Shown here piece after piece: positions 1-8,678 of a stretch of 64,000 bases of DNA. Position numbers and translations under genes: made by a program. The notes under the pieces were generated by a model, which saw only the letters and a program-made list of their open reading frames with translations, searched no databases and was not told where the DNA came from. Positions within the stretch are counted from its first letter, which is position 1. Every line of letters starts with the position of its first letter. Source of the DNA: Haloterrigena sp. H1 (lineage in GTDB: Archaea > Halobacteriota > Halobacteria > Halobacteriales > Natrialbaceae); contig NZ_SMZK01000001.1 of the NCBI RefSeq assembly GCF_005938085.1, forward strand, positions 682,001-746,000, in the 5' to 3' direction.

Positions 1-486
1 GCCTGGACGCCTCGCGAGGCCGTCGCCAAGATCGAACGGTTAGCGGACTACGACCTGGCGTTCGTCGAACAGCCCGTTCCTGCCGAGGACTCGGAGGGGC
101 TTCGGTTCGTCTCCGAACGGTCGGCGCTGCCGATCGCCGCCGACGAATCCTGTGTCACGCTCGCGGACATCCCACAGATCGCGGACCGCTGTGACATCGC
201 GAACCTGAAGCTGATGAAATGTGGCGGCCTGCTGGAAGCCACGCGGATGATCCACGCCGCCCGCGCCCACGGCCTCGAGGTGATGTGTGGCTGTATGACC
301 GAGTCGAACGCCTCGATCGCGGCGGCCTGTCACCTCGCCCCGCTGCTCGACTACGCCGATCTCGACGGCTCGCTGCTGTTGGCCGACGATCCCGCAGACG
401 GCGTCCCGATGCCCAACGGCCGGATCGATCTCGCCGGTCTCGAACGCCCCGGGACCGGTGCCGTCCTCGAGTCCGTGTTCGACTGA
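1..486 (+). CDS. Dipeptide epimerase (enolase superfamily), C-terminal part
   Basis: The reading frame is open from base 1, so the N-terminal capping domain and first metal ligand lie outside the window; 161 residues remain. The visible half of the TIM barrel carries the enolase-superfamily signatures FVEQPV (about residue 21, Glu metal ligand), IAADES (about 45, Asp metal ligand) and NLKLMKCGG (about 69, catalytic Lys). The combination EQP / ADES / LKLMKCGG is that of L-Ala-D/L-Glu (dipeptide) epimerases rather than muconate cycloisomerases. Family knowledge: these use Mg2+ and two lysines to racemise the alpha carbon of the C-terminal residue of a dipeptide. Archaea lack murein, so the substrate here is unknown. 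The missing N-terminus prevents a firm specificity call. Confidence 0.85.
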   Translation, partial: AWTPREAVAKIERLADYDLAFVEQPVPAEDSEGLRFVSERSALPIAADESCVTLADIPQIADRCDIANLKLMKCGGLLEATRMIHAARAHGLEVMCGCMTESNASIAAACHLAPLLDYADLDGSLLLADDPADGVPMPNGRIDLAGLERPGTGAVLESVFD

Positions 487-584
487 CCGGTCCGCGTCGA
501 GGCCGGCCGAGTACCACGCACAGTGACTGTCAGCCCGACCGGTAACGGGGTTTCATACCGGTCGTCGGTGTGGAACCGGCCGGT

Positions 585-1442
585 ATGGACGACAATGATG
601 ACGATCTATCCGTCTCCCGTCGGACACTATTGCACGCGTCGGCCGGGACGGCTTCGCTTTCGGCCGTCGGAAGCGCGCGAGCCGACGACGGCGGCGGTGA
701 TGGGAACGGGGAGGGCGTTCCATGGCTCGACCAGAACTGTCCGGAGGCGACCGTCGAGCCCGGAATGGAGCCGTGCGAGGGAGGGAGTGCAGAGGGCTGT
801 GCGGACGACCATCCGGCGACGATCGAGCTTCGATCGGCGGTCGAGGAATCCCTCGAGGCGGGGTTTTCCGACGTCGACGCGCTGATCGACGCAGGGTTCA
901 AGCCGTACTTCGACGCGCTCGAGGTCGGGGACGACAGCTGGTCACACTGGCTCCATCCGGAGTTCATCGGCGACGACGGGCTCGTGGACCCCGAACGGCC
1001 TGAATCGGTTCTCGTCGACAACGAGTCGTGGCGGTCGATGGGCGTCATGTTCATCGCGACGCGCGGCGGAGAGCCGGTCGAGCCGCCGGCAGTGTACGGA
1101 GCGGACGATACCGAGGAACAGTGTTCGCCCTGGCATACCCACACCGGCCTTCCCGGCCGGTTCGCGTGGTGGTACTACCAGCAGGTGTACGGCCACGCGG
1201 CTGACGACCTCGAGTTTCCCTGTCGAACCCCCTGTATGCTCCACGTCTGGACCGTCGATCATCCCGAGACCGTCTACGCACACGACGCACCACCACAGGA
1301 GAACCGCGAGCTATCGCCCGCCAGCGATCCCAGTTTCGAGACCGACGCGGCCCCCGGCGAGGACGAACTCGGGTGGGACGTGCTGCCGAACGATCTCGTT
1401 CCCGACCAGCGTCCCGAGGAGCGCATTCCGGTCGATCTGTAG
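585..1442 (+). CDS. Secreted Tat-type protein of unknown function, His/Cys-rich
   Basis: 285 residues from the ATG at 585; a GTG at 570 is possible but would put five residues in front of the signal peptide. The N-terminus has a twin-arginine motif (VSRRTLLHASAG, residues 10-21) followed by a short Ala/Ser-rich core ending near SARA, so export by Tat is likely. The mature part has paired cysteines (NCPEATVEPGMEPC; CRTPCMLHVW) and histidine clusters (SPWHTHTG about residue 187; MLHVWTVDH about 223), which suggests a disulfide-stabilised metal-binding domain, by inference only. I do not recognise the family. It is convergent with scpA, with 27 nt between the two stop codons. No catalytic motif of a known enzyme is seen. 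Confidence 0.75.
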   Translation: MDDNDDDLSVSRRTLLHASAGTASLSAVGSARADDGGGDGNGEGVPWLDQNCPEATVEPGMEPCEGGSAEGCADDHPATIELRSAVEESLEAGFSDVDALIDAGFKPYFDALEVGDDSWSHWLHPEFIGDDGLVDPERPESVLVDNESWRSMGVMFIATRGGEPVEPPAVYGADDTEEQCSPWHTHTGLPGRFAWWYYQQVYGHAADDLEFPCRTPCMLHVWTVDHPETVYAHDAPPQENRELSPASDPSFETDAAPGEDELGWDVLPNDLVPDQRPEERIPVDL

Positions 1443-1469
1443 CGATTCCGGATCGTGATCGGTCGCCGC

Positions 1470-2435
1470 TCAGTCGGCGATCGCTTCGCTCGCGTCCGAC
1501 TCTACCGTCGCCGCTTTGATCCAGAGATCACCGAACAGGTCGTCCTGCTCGAGGGTCACCCGACCCCGATGGGCCAAAAAGAGTAATGCGAGATACGTCA
1601 TCACGCGCGAGCCGCCGACCGCGTCGATTTCGGCGTACAGCACTTCGTCGCGACCCCGCTCGTAGTGGGCCTCGAGTTCGGCCTCGACGTCGTCGATAAC
1701 CGCCTCGATGTCTTCCTCGTGGGTCGTGTGAGTGACGTCGTCGCTGGTCGGCTCGTCGTCGACCCGGAAGTCGTCGCCCGAGTGGTAGTTTAATTCCTGG
1801 ACGCCGCGATCGTACCCTTTCGGCGAATCGCTCGTGTCGTAACTGCGGGATTCTTTCCACCAGGTATCGCGTTCGGCGGTACGAAGTTCGCGCACGAGTT
1901 CGTCAAGCGTCTCCGGCTTCCCGCGAGCGTGCTTGCGCTCGAGGCGGCGTTCCATCTCGTCCTCGAGACTCTCGACGGGGTCGAACCCCGGCGGGTGGCT
2001 CTGGTCGGTTCCCTTGGCGTCCATCGGCCCGTCGTCGGCGAAGGGCGCTTCCCACGGCGGAAGCTCTTCTTCGTCGGGCTCGTCGGTCGCGAACAGTTCG
2101 TCGCTTTTCATCCGCAGGAGGACGCTCGCATAGAACAGCGCTCGTCCCGACGTCCGCAGGTCGACTTCGTCGATCGCCTCGAGGAACTTGTCGGTGACGC
2201 GGACGACGTCGATGTCCCACGGGTCGATCTCGCCGTCTTCCGCGAGCTGGACGAGCAGTTCGACCGGCTCGACCGTTTCTTCATCCTCGTCCGTCTCTCC
2301 AGTCTCGGCGTCGGTGAACTTGAGGACCGCGTCGTCCGCCTCGTCCGCGCCGTCCGCGTCGGATCGCGGCGACTCGCCGGGGCGGTCGCGCCCCTCGTGG
2401 CCCGTGATGTTCAGCGGAATGTCGTCGTCAGTCAT
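1470..2435 (-). CDS. scpA: Segregation and condensation protein ScpA (kleisin)
   Basis: 321 residues. Kleisin subunit of the archaeal condensin: its N-terminal part binds the SMC neck and its C-terminal winged helix binds the SMC head, closing the ring that organises and segregates chromosomes. Seen: the kleisin-type segment ETVEPVELLVQLAEDGEIDP followed by a helix with VRVTDKFLEAI, a middle acidic linker, and a C-terminal winged helix (EVLYAEIDAVGGSRVMTYLA then LFLAHRGRVTLEQDDLFG). The start codon lies inside the end of smc, an 8-nt overlap with 2428-2430 as the smc stop, so the two are translationally coupled. The long acidic N-terminus (about 60 residues) is typical of halophilic versions. 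Confidence 0.93.
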   Translation of the reverse strand: MTDDDIPLNITGHEGRDRPGESPRSDADGADEADDAVLKFTDAETGETDEDEETVEPVELLVQLAEDGEIDPWDIDVVRVTDKFLEAIDEVDLRTSGRALFYASVLLRMKSDELFATDEPDEEELPPWEAPFADDGPMDAKGTDQSHPPGFDPVESLEDEMERRLERKHARGKPETLDELVRELRTAERDTWWKESRSYDTSDSPKGYDRGVQELNYHSGDDFRVDDEPTSDDVTHTTHEEDIEAVIDDVEAELEAHYERGRDEVLYAEIDAVGGSRVMTYLALLFLAHRGRVTLEQDDLFGDLWIKAATVESDASEAIAD

Positions 2436-5400
2436 CGGCCGGCACCTCGCCGCTGCTCAGGTCGATGCCGGTCACCGCGCTGACGTTGTCCTGTTGCATC
2501 GTCACGCCGATCGCCCGCTCGGAGCGGTCGAGCATCGCAGAGCGATGGGAGACGACGACGAACTGGGCCTTCTCGGAGAGTTCGTCGACCATCTCGCCGA
2601 TCCGCTCGGCGTTGACGGCGTCGAGGAAGGCGTCGACCTCGTCTAAGGCGTAGAACGGGGCTGGGTTGTGTCGCTGGATCGCGAAGATGAACGCCAGCGC
2701 CGTCAGCGACTTCTCGCCGCCGGACATGGCGTCCAACCGTTGAATCGGCTTGTCGCCGGGCTGCGCTTTCATCGTCAGGCCGCCGTCGAACGGGTCGTCC
2801 TCGTTCTCGAGGTGCAACGTCCCCGTCCCCTCCGAGAGCTTCTCGAAGATCTCCGTGAAGTGGGCGGCAATCGCGTCGTAGGCGTCCATGAACGTCTGTT
2901 TCTTCTGGGTTTCGTACTGCTCGATCCGATCGCGAATGCCCTCTGCCTCTTCGACTAACGTCGCCTTGCCGTCCTCGAGGTCCTCGAGATCGCTGCGAAC
3001 CTCGTCGTACTCGTCGATCGCGAGCATGTTGACCGGTTCCATCGCCTCCATGTCCGCGCTCAGCAGGTCGATCATCTCGAGGACTGTGTCGTGATCCGGG
3101 ACGGTCTCGGGGTCGTAGTCGCCGACTTCGGATTCTAAGGATTCGATCTCCCACTCGAGGTCGCTCGCGCGTTCGCGGGCATCCTCGAGTTTGCTCTCGA
3201 CGGCGTTGACCCGGTCTTGTTGCTGGTCGCGGTTCGTCCGGGCCGTCGATAACTCCTCTTTGAGGTCGCTGCGCTCGGCTTTCAGCTCCGTGAGCTCGTC
3301 CTCGAGTTCCGCGACGGCCTCGCGTTTCTCGTCGAGTTCGTCGCGTTTCCCGTCGATTTTCGCCTCATACTCCTCGATCCGATCTTCGTGCTCGGCTTTG
3401 CGATTCTGTGCGGTCTCGATGTCGTCGTGGAGGTCCTCGATGGCGTCCTCGGCGTACTCCTTCTCGAGGGAGAGTTCGTTGAGATCGCCGTCGATGTCCT
3501 GGATTCGGGTCTCGCGCTCGTCGATCTCGGCCTCGAGTGCGTCGATCTGGTCGGTCAACTCGGGAATCTTCGAATCGGCGAGTTCGGTCTCGAGGTCGTC
3601 GATCTCAGCCTCGAGATCCTCGACTGTTGCCGTCTTCGCCTCGATCTCGTCGGCGATCTCGTTCATCCGCTCGTCGACGGATTCGCGCTCCGCGCGGAGC
3701 TCCTCGAGGTCGGCCTCGAGGGCCTCGATCTCCGTCTCGATGCGGTCGCGTTTCTCGTCGAGCCCCTCGAGTTCGGCTTCGATCGAGCGGACCTCGTCGG
3801 CCGCGTCGCTCTTGCGGTCGCGAGCGTCGTCGAGCCGCCCTTCGACGCCACGAACCTCCTCGCGAAGCGAGTCGCGTTCCTCCTGCAGGTCGGTGATCTG
3901 TTTGGCGACGCGCTCGAGTTGGCCCTCGCCACCGCCGGTAAACGAGTACCGAGAGCCACCACCGGAGCCGCCAGTCATCGCGCCGCTCTTTTCGACCAGG
4001 TCGCCGTCGAGCGTGACCATCCGGTAGTCGCCCATGTACGAGCGGGCGGTCTCGATGTCTTCGACGACCAGCGTATCGCCGAGCACGTAGGAGAAGACGC
4101 CCGCGTATTCGCTGTCGAAATCGACGAGGTTGTACGCGAAGTCGACGACCCCGGGATCACTCGGCGCGTTCGGGAGCCGGCGCTGGCTCATATCAGTCAG
4201 CGGCAGGAAGGTTGCCCGACCCGCGTTGCGCGACTTGAGGTGTTCGATACACTGCTGGCCGATGACGTCGTCGTCGACGACCACGTTCGCCAGCCGACCG
4301 CCGGCAGCGGTTTCGCAGGCGGTCGCGTACTCGCCGGGAACCGTCCCCAACTGGGCGACCGCGCCGTGGACGCCGTCGATCCCCGAATTGAGGATCGTCG
4401 TCACCGCGCGGCCAAAGGAGGAGTCGCCGCTCTGGCCGGCGTTGGCCTCGAGTTCGGCGTACTCCTGTTGTTTTGCCTGTAGGTTGTCGTCGAGATCGTC
4501 GAGATCGGACTGGAGCCGGCGCTTCTCGGCTTTCAGATCGTCGACGACCTCGGCGATGTTTTGGCGGTTCCGTTCGGCTTTCTCGAGTTCCCGTTCGAGG
4601 TCGCCTCGCTCGCTTTCGATCTCGGGAATTGACTCGCGTTTGGCCTCGATCGCGTCCTCTTTCTCGCTGATGGCGTTCGAGCGCCGCCGGGCCTCGTCGA
4701 GCAAGCGATCCTGTTCGCGTTGCAGATCGTTTTTCTCGGTCTTAGCCGCCTCCAGGTCGTCCTTGCGCTCGGCGAGGTCGGCCTTGAGTTCGTCGAACTC
4801 GGTGTCGACGGCCTCGATCTCGGCCTCGAGATCGTCGCGTTCGCTCTCTCGCTCCTGGATCTCGCTTTTTATCGAGGCTTTCTCGAGTTTGTGCTCGCGG
4901 ATCTCGGTCTCGAGGTCATCGATCGTCTCCTGCTTGCGATCGATCTGGACGAATGCGTCGCGGCGCGTCGATTCGGCGTCCTCGATCGCTTCCTCGCTGG
5001 CTTCGATCTTGTCCTCGAGCCGCGAGATGTCACCTTTGATCTCCTCGATCTCGCTTTTGATCCGGAGCTGTTCGTCCTCGCCCTTGCGCTCGATTTCGGC
5101 ATTGAGGTCCTCTAGGTCTTCCGCTAAGCGGACGACTTTGCCTTCGCGTTCGTCGAGCTCCCGTTGGAGTTCGCGGAGTTCGTCCGCGAGGTCGTCGGCC
5201 TCGGCTTCGACCGACGCGAGTTCGTCCCGTTTCTCCTCGAGTTCGCTGGCTTTCTTGTAGCCCTCGTACTCCTCTTTCTCGCGACGGAGCCGGCGGTAGC
5301 GCATCGCTTCCCGGCGTTCGTCTGCGAGCTGGTCGAGGCGGTCGCGTTTCTCCTCGATGCGGAGTTCGGCCTCGTCGATCCGTTCCTGGACCGTCTCGAG

Positions 5401-6000
5401 TTCGCCGAAGGCGTCTTCCTTTTTCGCGTCGAACTCCGCGACGCCCGCGATTTCGTCGATGATCTCCCGGCGGGCGTGGGGCGTCATGTTGATGATCTCG
5501 GTGACGTCGCCCTGCATGACGACGTTGTACCCCTCCGGAGTGATGCCGGCCTGGGCCAGCAGATCCTGGATGTCCGAGAGGTTGACCGAGCGGTCGTTGA
5601 GATAGTAGTAAGAGTAGTAGTTGTCCTCGGTCTCTTTGACGCGCCGGCGGATGCGGATCTCGTCGACGTCGCCGACGTCCTCGCTGCCCGCGGCGTTGAC
5701 GACCTGCGAGCGCTCCAAGGTGCCGTCGGCGTTGTCGAGAATTACTTCGACGGTGGCCTCGCGGGGGCCACTGGACGTATCGCCGTCCTCGTGACCGGGG
5801 TTGTAGATGAGGTCGGTCAGCTTCTCGGCGCGGATCCCACGGGTCCGGGCGAGTCCGAGCGCAAAGAGGACGGCGTCGATGATGTTCGACTTACCGGAGC
5901 CGTTCGGGCCCGTCACCACCGTAAAATCCTCGTAAAACGGGATCTTGGTCTTCCTCCCGAAACTCTTGAAATCGTCGAGGATGATCGCCTTGATATACAT
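2428..6000 (-). CDS. smc: Chromosome segregation ATPase SMC
   Basis: 1190 residues, the usual length for SMC. The N-terminal head has Walker A GPNGSGKS (residues 31-38) and the Q-loop region NVVMQGDVTEII. Coiled coil runs from about 170 to 500, the hinge is near 520-680 (SGIDGVHGAVAQL, ending with a Gly-rich MTGGSGGGSRYSFTGGG), and a second coiled coil runs to about 1010. The C-terminal head has the ABC signature MSGGEKS (about 1092) and Walker B FYALDEVDAFL (about 1116). It forms the ATP-driven ring with ScpA, encoded immediately downstream and overlapping. A short coiled-coil protein precedes it by 90 nt on the same strand, so the likely operon is that gene-smc-scpA. Confidence 0.97.
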   Translation of the reverse strand: MYIKAIILDDFKSFGRKTKIPFYEDFTVVTGPNGSGKSNIIDAVLFALGLARTRGIRAEKLTDLIYNPGHEDGDTSSGPREATVEVILDNADGTLERSQVVNAAGSEDVGDVDEIRIRRRVKETEDNYYSYYYLNDRSVNLSDIQDLLAQAGITPEGYNVVMQGDVTEIINMTPHARREIIDEIAGVAEFDAKKEDAFGELETVQERIDEAELRIEEKRDRLDQLADERREAMRYRRLRREKEEYEGYKKASELEEKRDELASVEAEADDLADELRELQRELDEREGKVVRLAEDLEDLNAEIERKGEDEQLRIKSEIEEIKGDISRLEDKIEASEEAIEDAESTRRDAFVQIDRKQETIDDLETEIREHKLEKASIKSEIQERESERDDLEAEIEAVDTEFDELKADLAERKDDLEAAKTEKNDLQREQDRLLDEARRRSNAISEKEDAIEAKRESIPEIESERGDLERELEKAERNRQNIAEVVDDLKAEKRRLQSDLDDLDDNLQAKQQEYAELEANAGQSGDSSFGRAVTTILNSGIDGVHGAVAQLGTVPGEYATACETAAGGRLANVVVDDDVIGQQCIEHLKSRNAGRATFLPLTDMSQRRLPNAPSDPGVVDFAYNLVDFDSEYAGVFSYVLGDTLVVEDIETARSYMGDYRMVTLDGDLVEKSGAMTGGSGGGSRYSFTGGGEGQLERVAKQITDLQEERDSLREEVRGVEGRLDDARDRKSDAADEVRSIEAELEGLDEKRDRIETEIEALEADLEELRAERESVDERMNEIADEIEAKTATVEDLEAEIDDLETELADSKIPELTDQIDALEAEIDERETRIQDIDGDLNELSLEKEYAEDAIEDLHDDIETAQNRKAEHEDRIEEYEAKIDGKRDELDEKREAVAELEDELTELKAERSDLKEELSTARTNRDQQQDRVNAVESKLEDARERASDLEWEIESLESEVGDYDPETVPDHDTVLEMIDLLSADMEAMEPVNMLAIDEYDEVRSDLEDLEDGKATLVEEAEGIRDRIEQYETQKKQTFMDAYDAIAAHFTEIFEKLSEGTGTLHLENEDDPFDGGLTMKAQPGDKPIQRLDAMSGGEKSLTALAFIFAIQRHNPAPFYALDEVDAFLDAVNAERIGEMVDELSEKAQFVVVSHRSAMLDRSERAIGVTMQQDNVSAVTGIDLSSGEVPADD

Positions 6001-6090
6001 TCTCGTTGCGCGGCCTCCGTGTCGTCGAATGCCGTCGGTCGTGGGTGCTCGTCACGGCGCTGTCCCCCCGTCCCACGGCGTCGGCTGCAG

Positions 6091-6390
6091 TTATGCTACG
6101 ATAATGTCGTCGCTACCTGAGTCTTCCGTTTCGTCACTGCTCGTCTCCGCGTCTCCATCGGCGTCGGCCGCCGCTTCGGCGACGTCGTCGGGTTCGGCTT
6201 CGGGGGTCTCGTCCTCATCGGCTGGCTCCGCCCGTCGCTCGGGGACGCGCGTCGGCGTGTCGGCATCGAGTTCGGCCTCGAGAACGCGGATCCGCTCTTT
6301 GGCCTCGATCAGTTCTTCCGTTAGACCTGTTACCGTCGACTCGAGTTCCGCAACCGTCGATTCGAGTTGCTCGACACGGTTGTTCGACAT
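6091..6390 (-). CDS. Short coiled-coil protein upstream of smc (DUF7518-type)
   Basis: 99 residues from ATG 6390; an in-frame ATG at 6417 would only add a non-conserved WPDGPLAD stretch. Residues 1-45 form a heptad-like coiled coil (NNRVEQLESTVAELESTVTG), and the rest is an extremely acidic, probably disordered tail ending in DDIIVA. From memory of haloarchaeal genomes this matches the small protein regularly found directly before smc (DUF7518). Position and orientation suggest co-expression with the condensin genes. Its role is unknown; binding to the SMC complex is only an inference from context. Confidence 0.75.
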   Translation of the reverse strand: MSNNRVEQLESTVAELESTVTGLTEELIEAKERIRVLEAELDADTPTRVPERRAEPADEDETPEAEPDDVAEAAADADGDAETSSDETEDSGSDDIIVA

Positions 6391-6603
6391 ATCTGCTAGG
6401 GGGCCGTCCGGCCACATAAACGTACGTCAGACGACTATAATCTAGCTTACAGATCGTCCGTGGAGACGTGGAGGAGACACGCGCTATCGTCGGCTCGGGC
6501 CCCTGCGAGCTGCGTCGACGGTGCGACGGCTGCAGACGGGACGGGCGTCGAGCCCAAACGACCTATTGTTTGATGGTGGCATAACACATACCCTCTCGTG
6601 ACA

Positions 6604-8628
6604 ATGTCCGAGCACACGAGCCCCAGTCTCGAGGACATCGACGAGATCGTCCACGAACCGAGCCAGGCGTTCGTCGAGTCGACCAACGTCGCCGACTTCA
6701 TGGCGACGTACGGGATCGACGACTACGAGGAACTGATCGGCCGGACGACGACCGAACTCGAGGGAGAACCCGAAAGCGGCGTCGACTGGTTCTGGGACGA
6801 ACTGGTCGACTACCTGGGAATCGAGTTTGACGAGGACTACGACGAGGTACGAGACGACAGCGAGGGGCCACAGTTCACCGACTGGTATCCCGGCGGCGAA
6901 CTCAACGTCGCCCACAACGTCGTGGACCGCCACGCCGGCGTCGACGAGGAACGGCGAAACACCGTCGCGACGATCTGGGAAGGCGAGGACGGCGAGGTCA
7001 GAGAGATCACGTACCACGAACTCCATCGACAGGCGAATCAGGTCGCGAACGCGCTCGAGGCGCGTGGCATCGGGACCGGCGACACCGTTGGCCTCTACAT
7101 GCCGATGGTCCCCGAGGTCGTCTCGATTCTCTATGGCTGTTTCAAGATCGGCGCGATCGCGGTCCCGATCTTCTCGGGCTTTGGCGTCGATGCGGCCGCG
7201 ACACGAATCGCGGATTCCGAGTGCTCCGTGCTGTTTACCGGTGATGGCTTCTACCGCCGCGGCGACCCCGTCTTCCTCAAGTCCGCCGCCGACGAGGCGA
7301 TCGCGGAAGCCGGCCACGTCGAGTCGACGATCGTGTTCGATCGACTCGGCTCGAGCGAGGCGCGTAACGAACACGAAATCCCGTGGACCGACGACCGCGA
7401 CGAGTGGTGGACCGACGCCGTCGAGACCCAGGACGACGACTACGAGACGAAATCGCTCCCGAGCGATCAGGAGTCGATGCTGCTCTATTCGTCGGGGACG
7501 ACCGGGAAGCCAAAGGGGATCGTCCACACCCACGCGGGCGTACAGGTCCAGTGTCCCAAGGAGGTCTACTTCGGGATGGATCTCAAACCCGCCGACCGGT
7601 TCTTCTGGGTGTCCGATATCGGCTGGATGATGGGTCCGTGGACGCTGATCGGCACCCACACCTTCGGCGGCACCGTCTTTATGTACGAGGGCGCGCCGGA
7701 CTACCCGGATCCCGATCGGTTCTGGGCGATGATCGACCGTCACAACCTCACGCAGTTCGGTATCTCGCCGACCGCGATCCGGGCGCTACGCAAGCACGGT
7801 GACGAGTGGCTCGAGGGGCACGATCTCTCCTCGCTCCGAATCCTCGGCTCGACGGGCGAGCCGTGGGACCCCGAATCCTGGCAGTGGTTCTACGAACACG
7901 TCGGCGGCGGCGAGTGCCCGATCATCAACATCTCCGGGGGCACCGAGATCTGTGGCTGTTTCCTGATGCCGATGCCGAGCGAACCGTTGAAACCCTGTAC
8001 GCTCGGTGGTCCGGGGCTGGGGATGGACATCGATATCGTCGACAGCGCTAGCAACTCCGTCAAAGAAGACAACGAACGCGGCTACCTCGTCGCGCGTGAC
8101 TCCTGTCCCTCGATGACGAAATCGCTGTGGTCAGGCGACGAACGCTATCTCGAGGAGTACTGGTCGACGTTCGAAGACATGTGGGATCACGGCGACTGGG
8201 CCCAGAAGGACGACGACGGCTTCTGGTTCCTCCACGGCCGCGCCGACGACGCACTGAACGTGGCCGGGCGGAAGGTCGGCCCCGCCGAAGTCGAGGGGGC
8301 ACTCATCGACCACGAGGCCGTCAACCAGGCAGCCGCCATCGGCGCACCCGACGAGACGACCGGCACCGCTGTGGTCACCTACGTCGTCCTCGAGGACGAA
8401 TACGAGGAAACCGACGACCTCCGCGACGAACTGCGCGCACAGGTCGGCGAGGAGCTGGGCAAGCCATTCCGCCCGCGCGAGGTACTGTTCGTCGACGAGT
8501 TCCCCAAAACGCAGTCGGGCAAGATCATCCGCCGGGCCATCCAAGCGACCTATACCGACGAAGACCTGGGTGACATGAGTAGCATCGAGAACCCCGAAGC
8601 GCTCGAGGAACTCGAGGCGGCGAGATAG
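6604..8628 (+). CDS. Acetyl/acyl-CoA synthetase (AMP-forming)
   Basis: 674 residues from ATG 6604; a GTG two codons earlier is also in frame. Full-length acetyl-CoA-synthetase-like member of the ANL superfamily. Seen: the N-terminal ACS domain with WFWDELVDYLGI, the P-loop-like LYSSGTTGKPKG (about residue 295), ISGGTEICGC (about 445), the hinge/ribose-binding FLHGRADDALNVAGRKVGPAE (about 545) and the C-terminal catalytic Lys in TQSGKIIRR (Lys about 639). It activates a carboxylate to acyl-AMP and then the CoA thioester in the cytoplasm. The GWMMG motif in the acetate-pocket region supports a short-chain acid, but acetate versus propionate or another acid cannot be decided. gatB follows 50 nt downstream. 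Confidence 0.88.
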   Translation: MSEHTSPSLEDIDEIVHEPSQAFVESTNVADFMATYGIDDYEELIGRTTTELEGEPESGVDWFWDELVDYLGIEFDEDYDEVRDDSEGPQFTDWYPGGELNVAHNVVDRHAGVDEERRNTVATIWEGEDGEVREITYHELHRQANQVANALEARGIGTGDTVGLYMPMVPEVVSILYGCFKIGAIAVPIFSGFGVDAAATRIADSECSVLFTGDGFYRRGDPVFLKSAADEAIAEAGHVESTIVFDRLGSSEARNEHEIPWTDDRDEWWTDAVETQDDDYETKSLPSDQESMLLYSSGTTGKPKGIVHTHAGVQVQCPKEVYFGMDLKPADRFFWVSDIGWMMGPWTLIGTHTFGGTVFMYEGAPDYPDPDRFWAMIDRHNLTQFGISPTAIRALRKHGDEWLEGHDLSSLRILGSTGEPWDPESWQWFYEHVGGGECPIINISGGTEICGCFLMPMPSEPLKPCTLGGPGLGMDIDIVDSASNSVKEDNERGYLVARDSCPSMTKSLWSGDERYLEEYWSTFEDMWDHGDWAQKDDDGFWFLHGRADDALNVAGRKVGPAEVEGALIDHEAVNQAAAIGAPDETTGTAVVTYVVLEDEYEETDDLRDELRAQVGEELGKPFRPREVLFVDEFPKTQSGKIIRRAIQATYTDEDLGDMSSIENPEALEELEAAR

Positions 8629-8678
8629 GCGACTCCGTCCCGTTACGTTTTACCTCCGTGGGGCCGAATCGATGTCCA

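Noticed and set aside
3191..5260. Long frames on the plus strand opposite smc, Ser/Arg-rich
   Set aside because: Antisense shadows of a repetitive Glu/Lys-rich coiled coil; low-complexity Ser translations with no motif.
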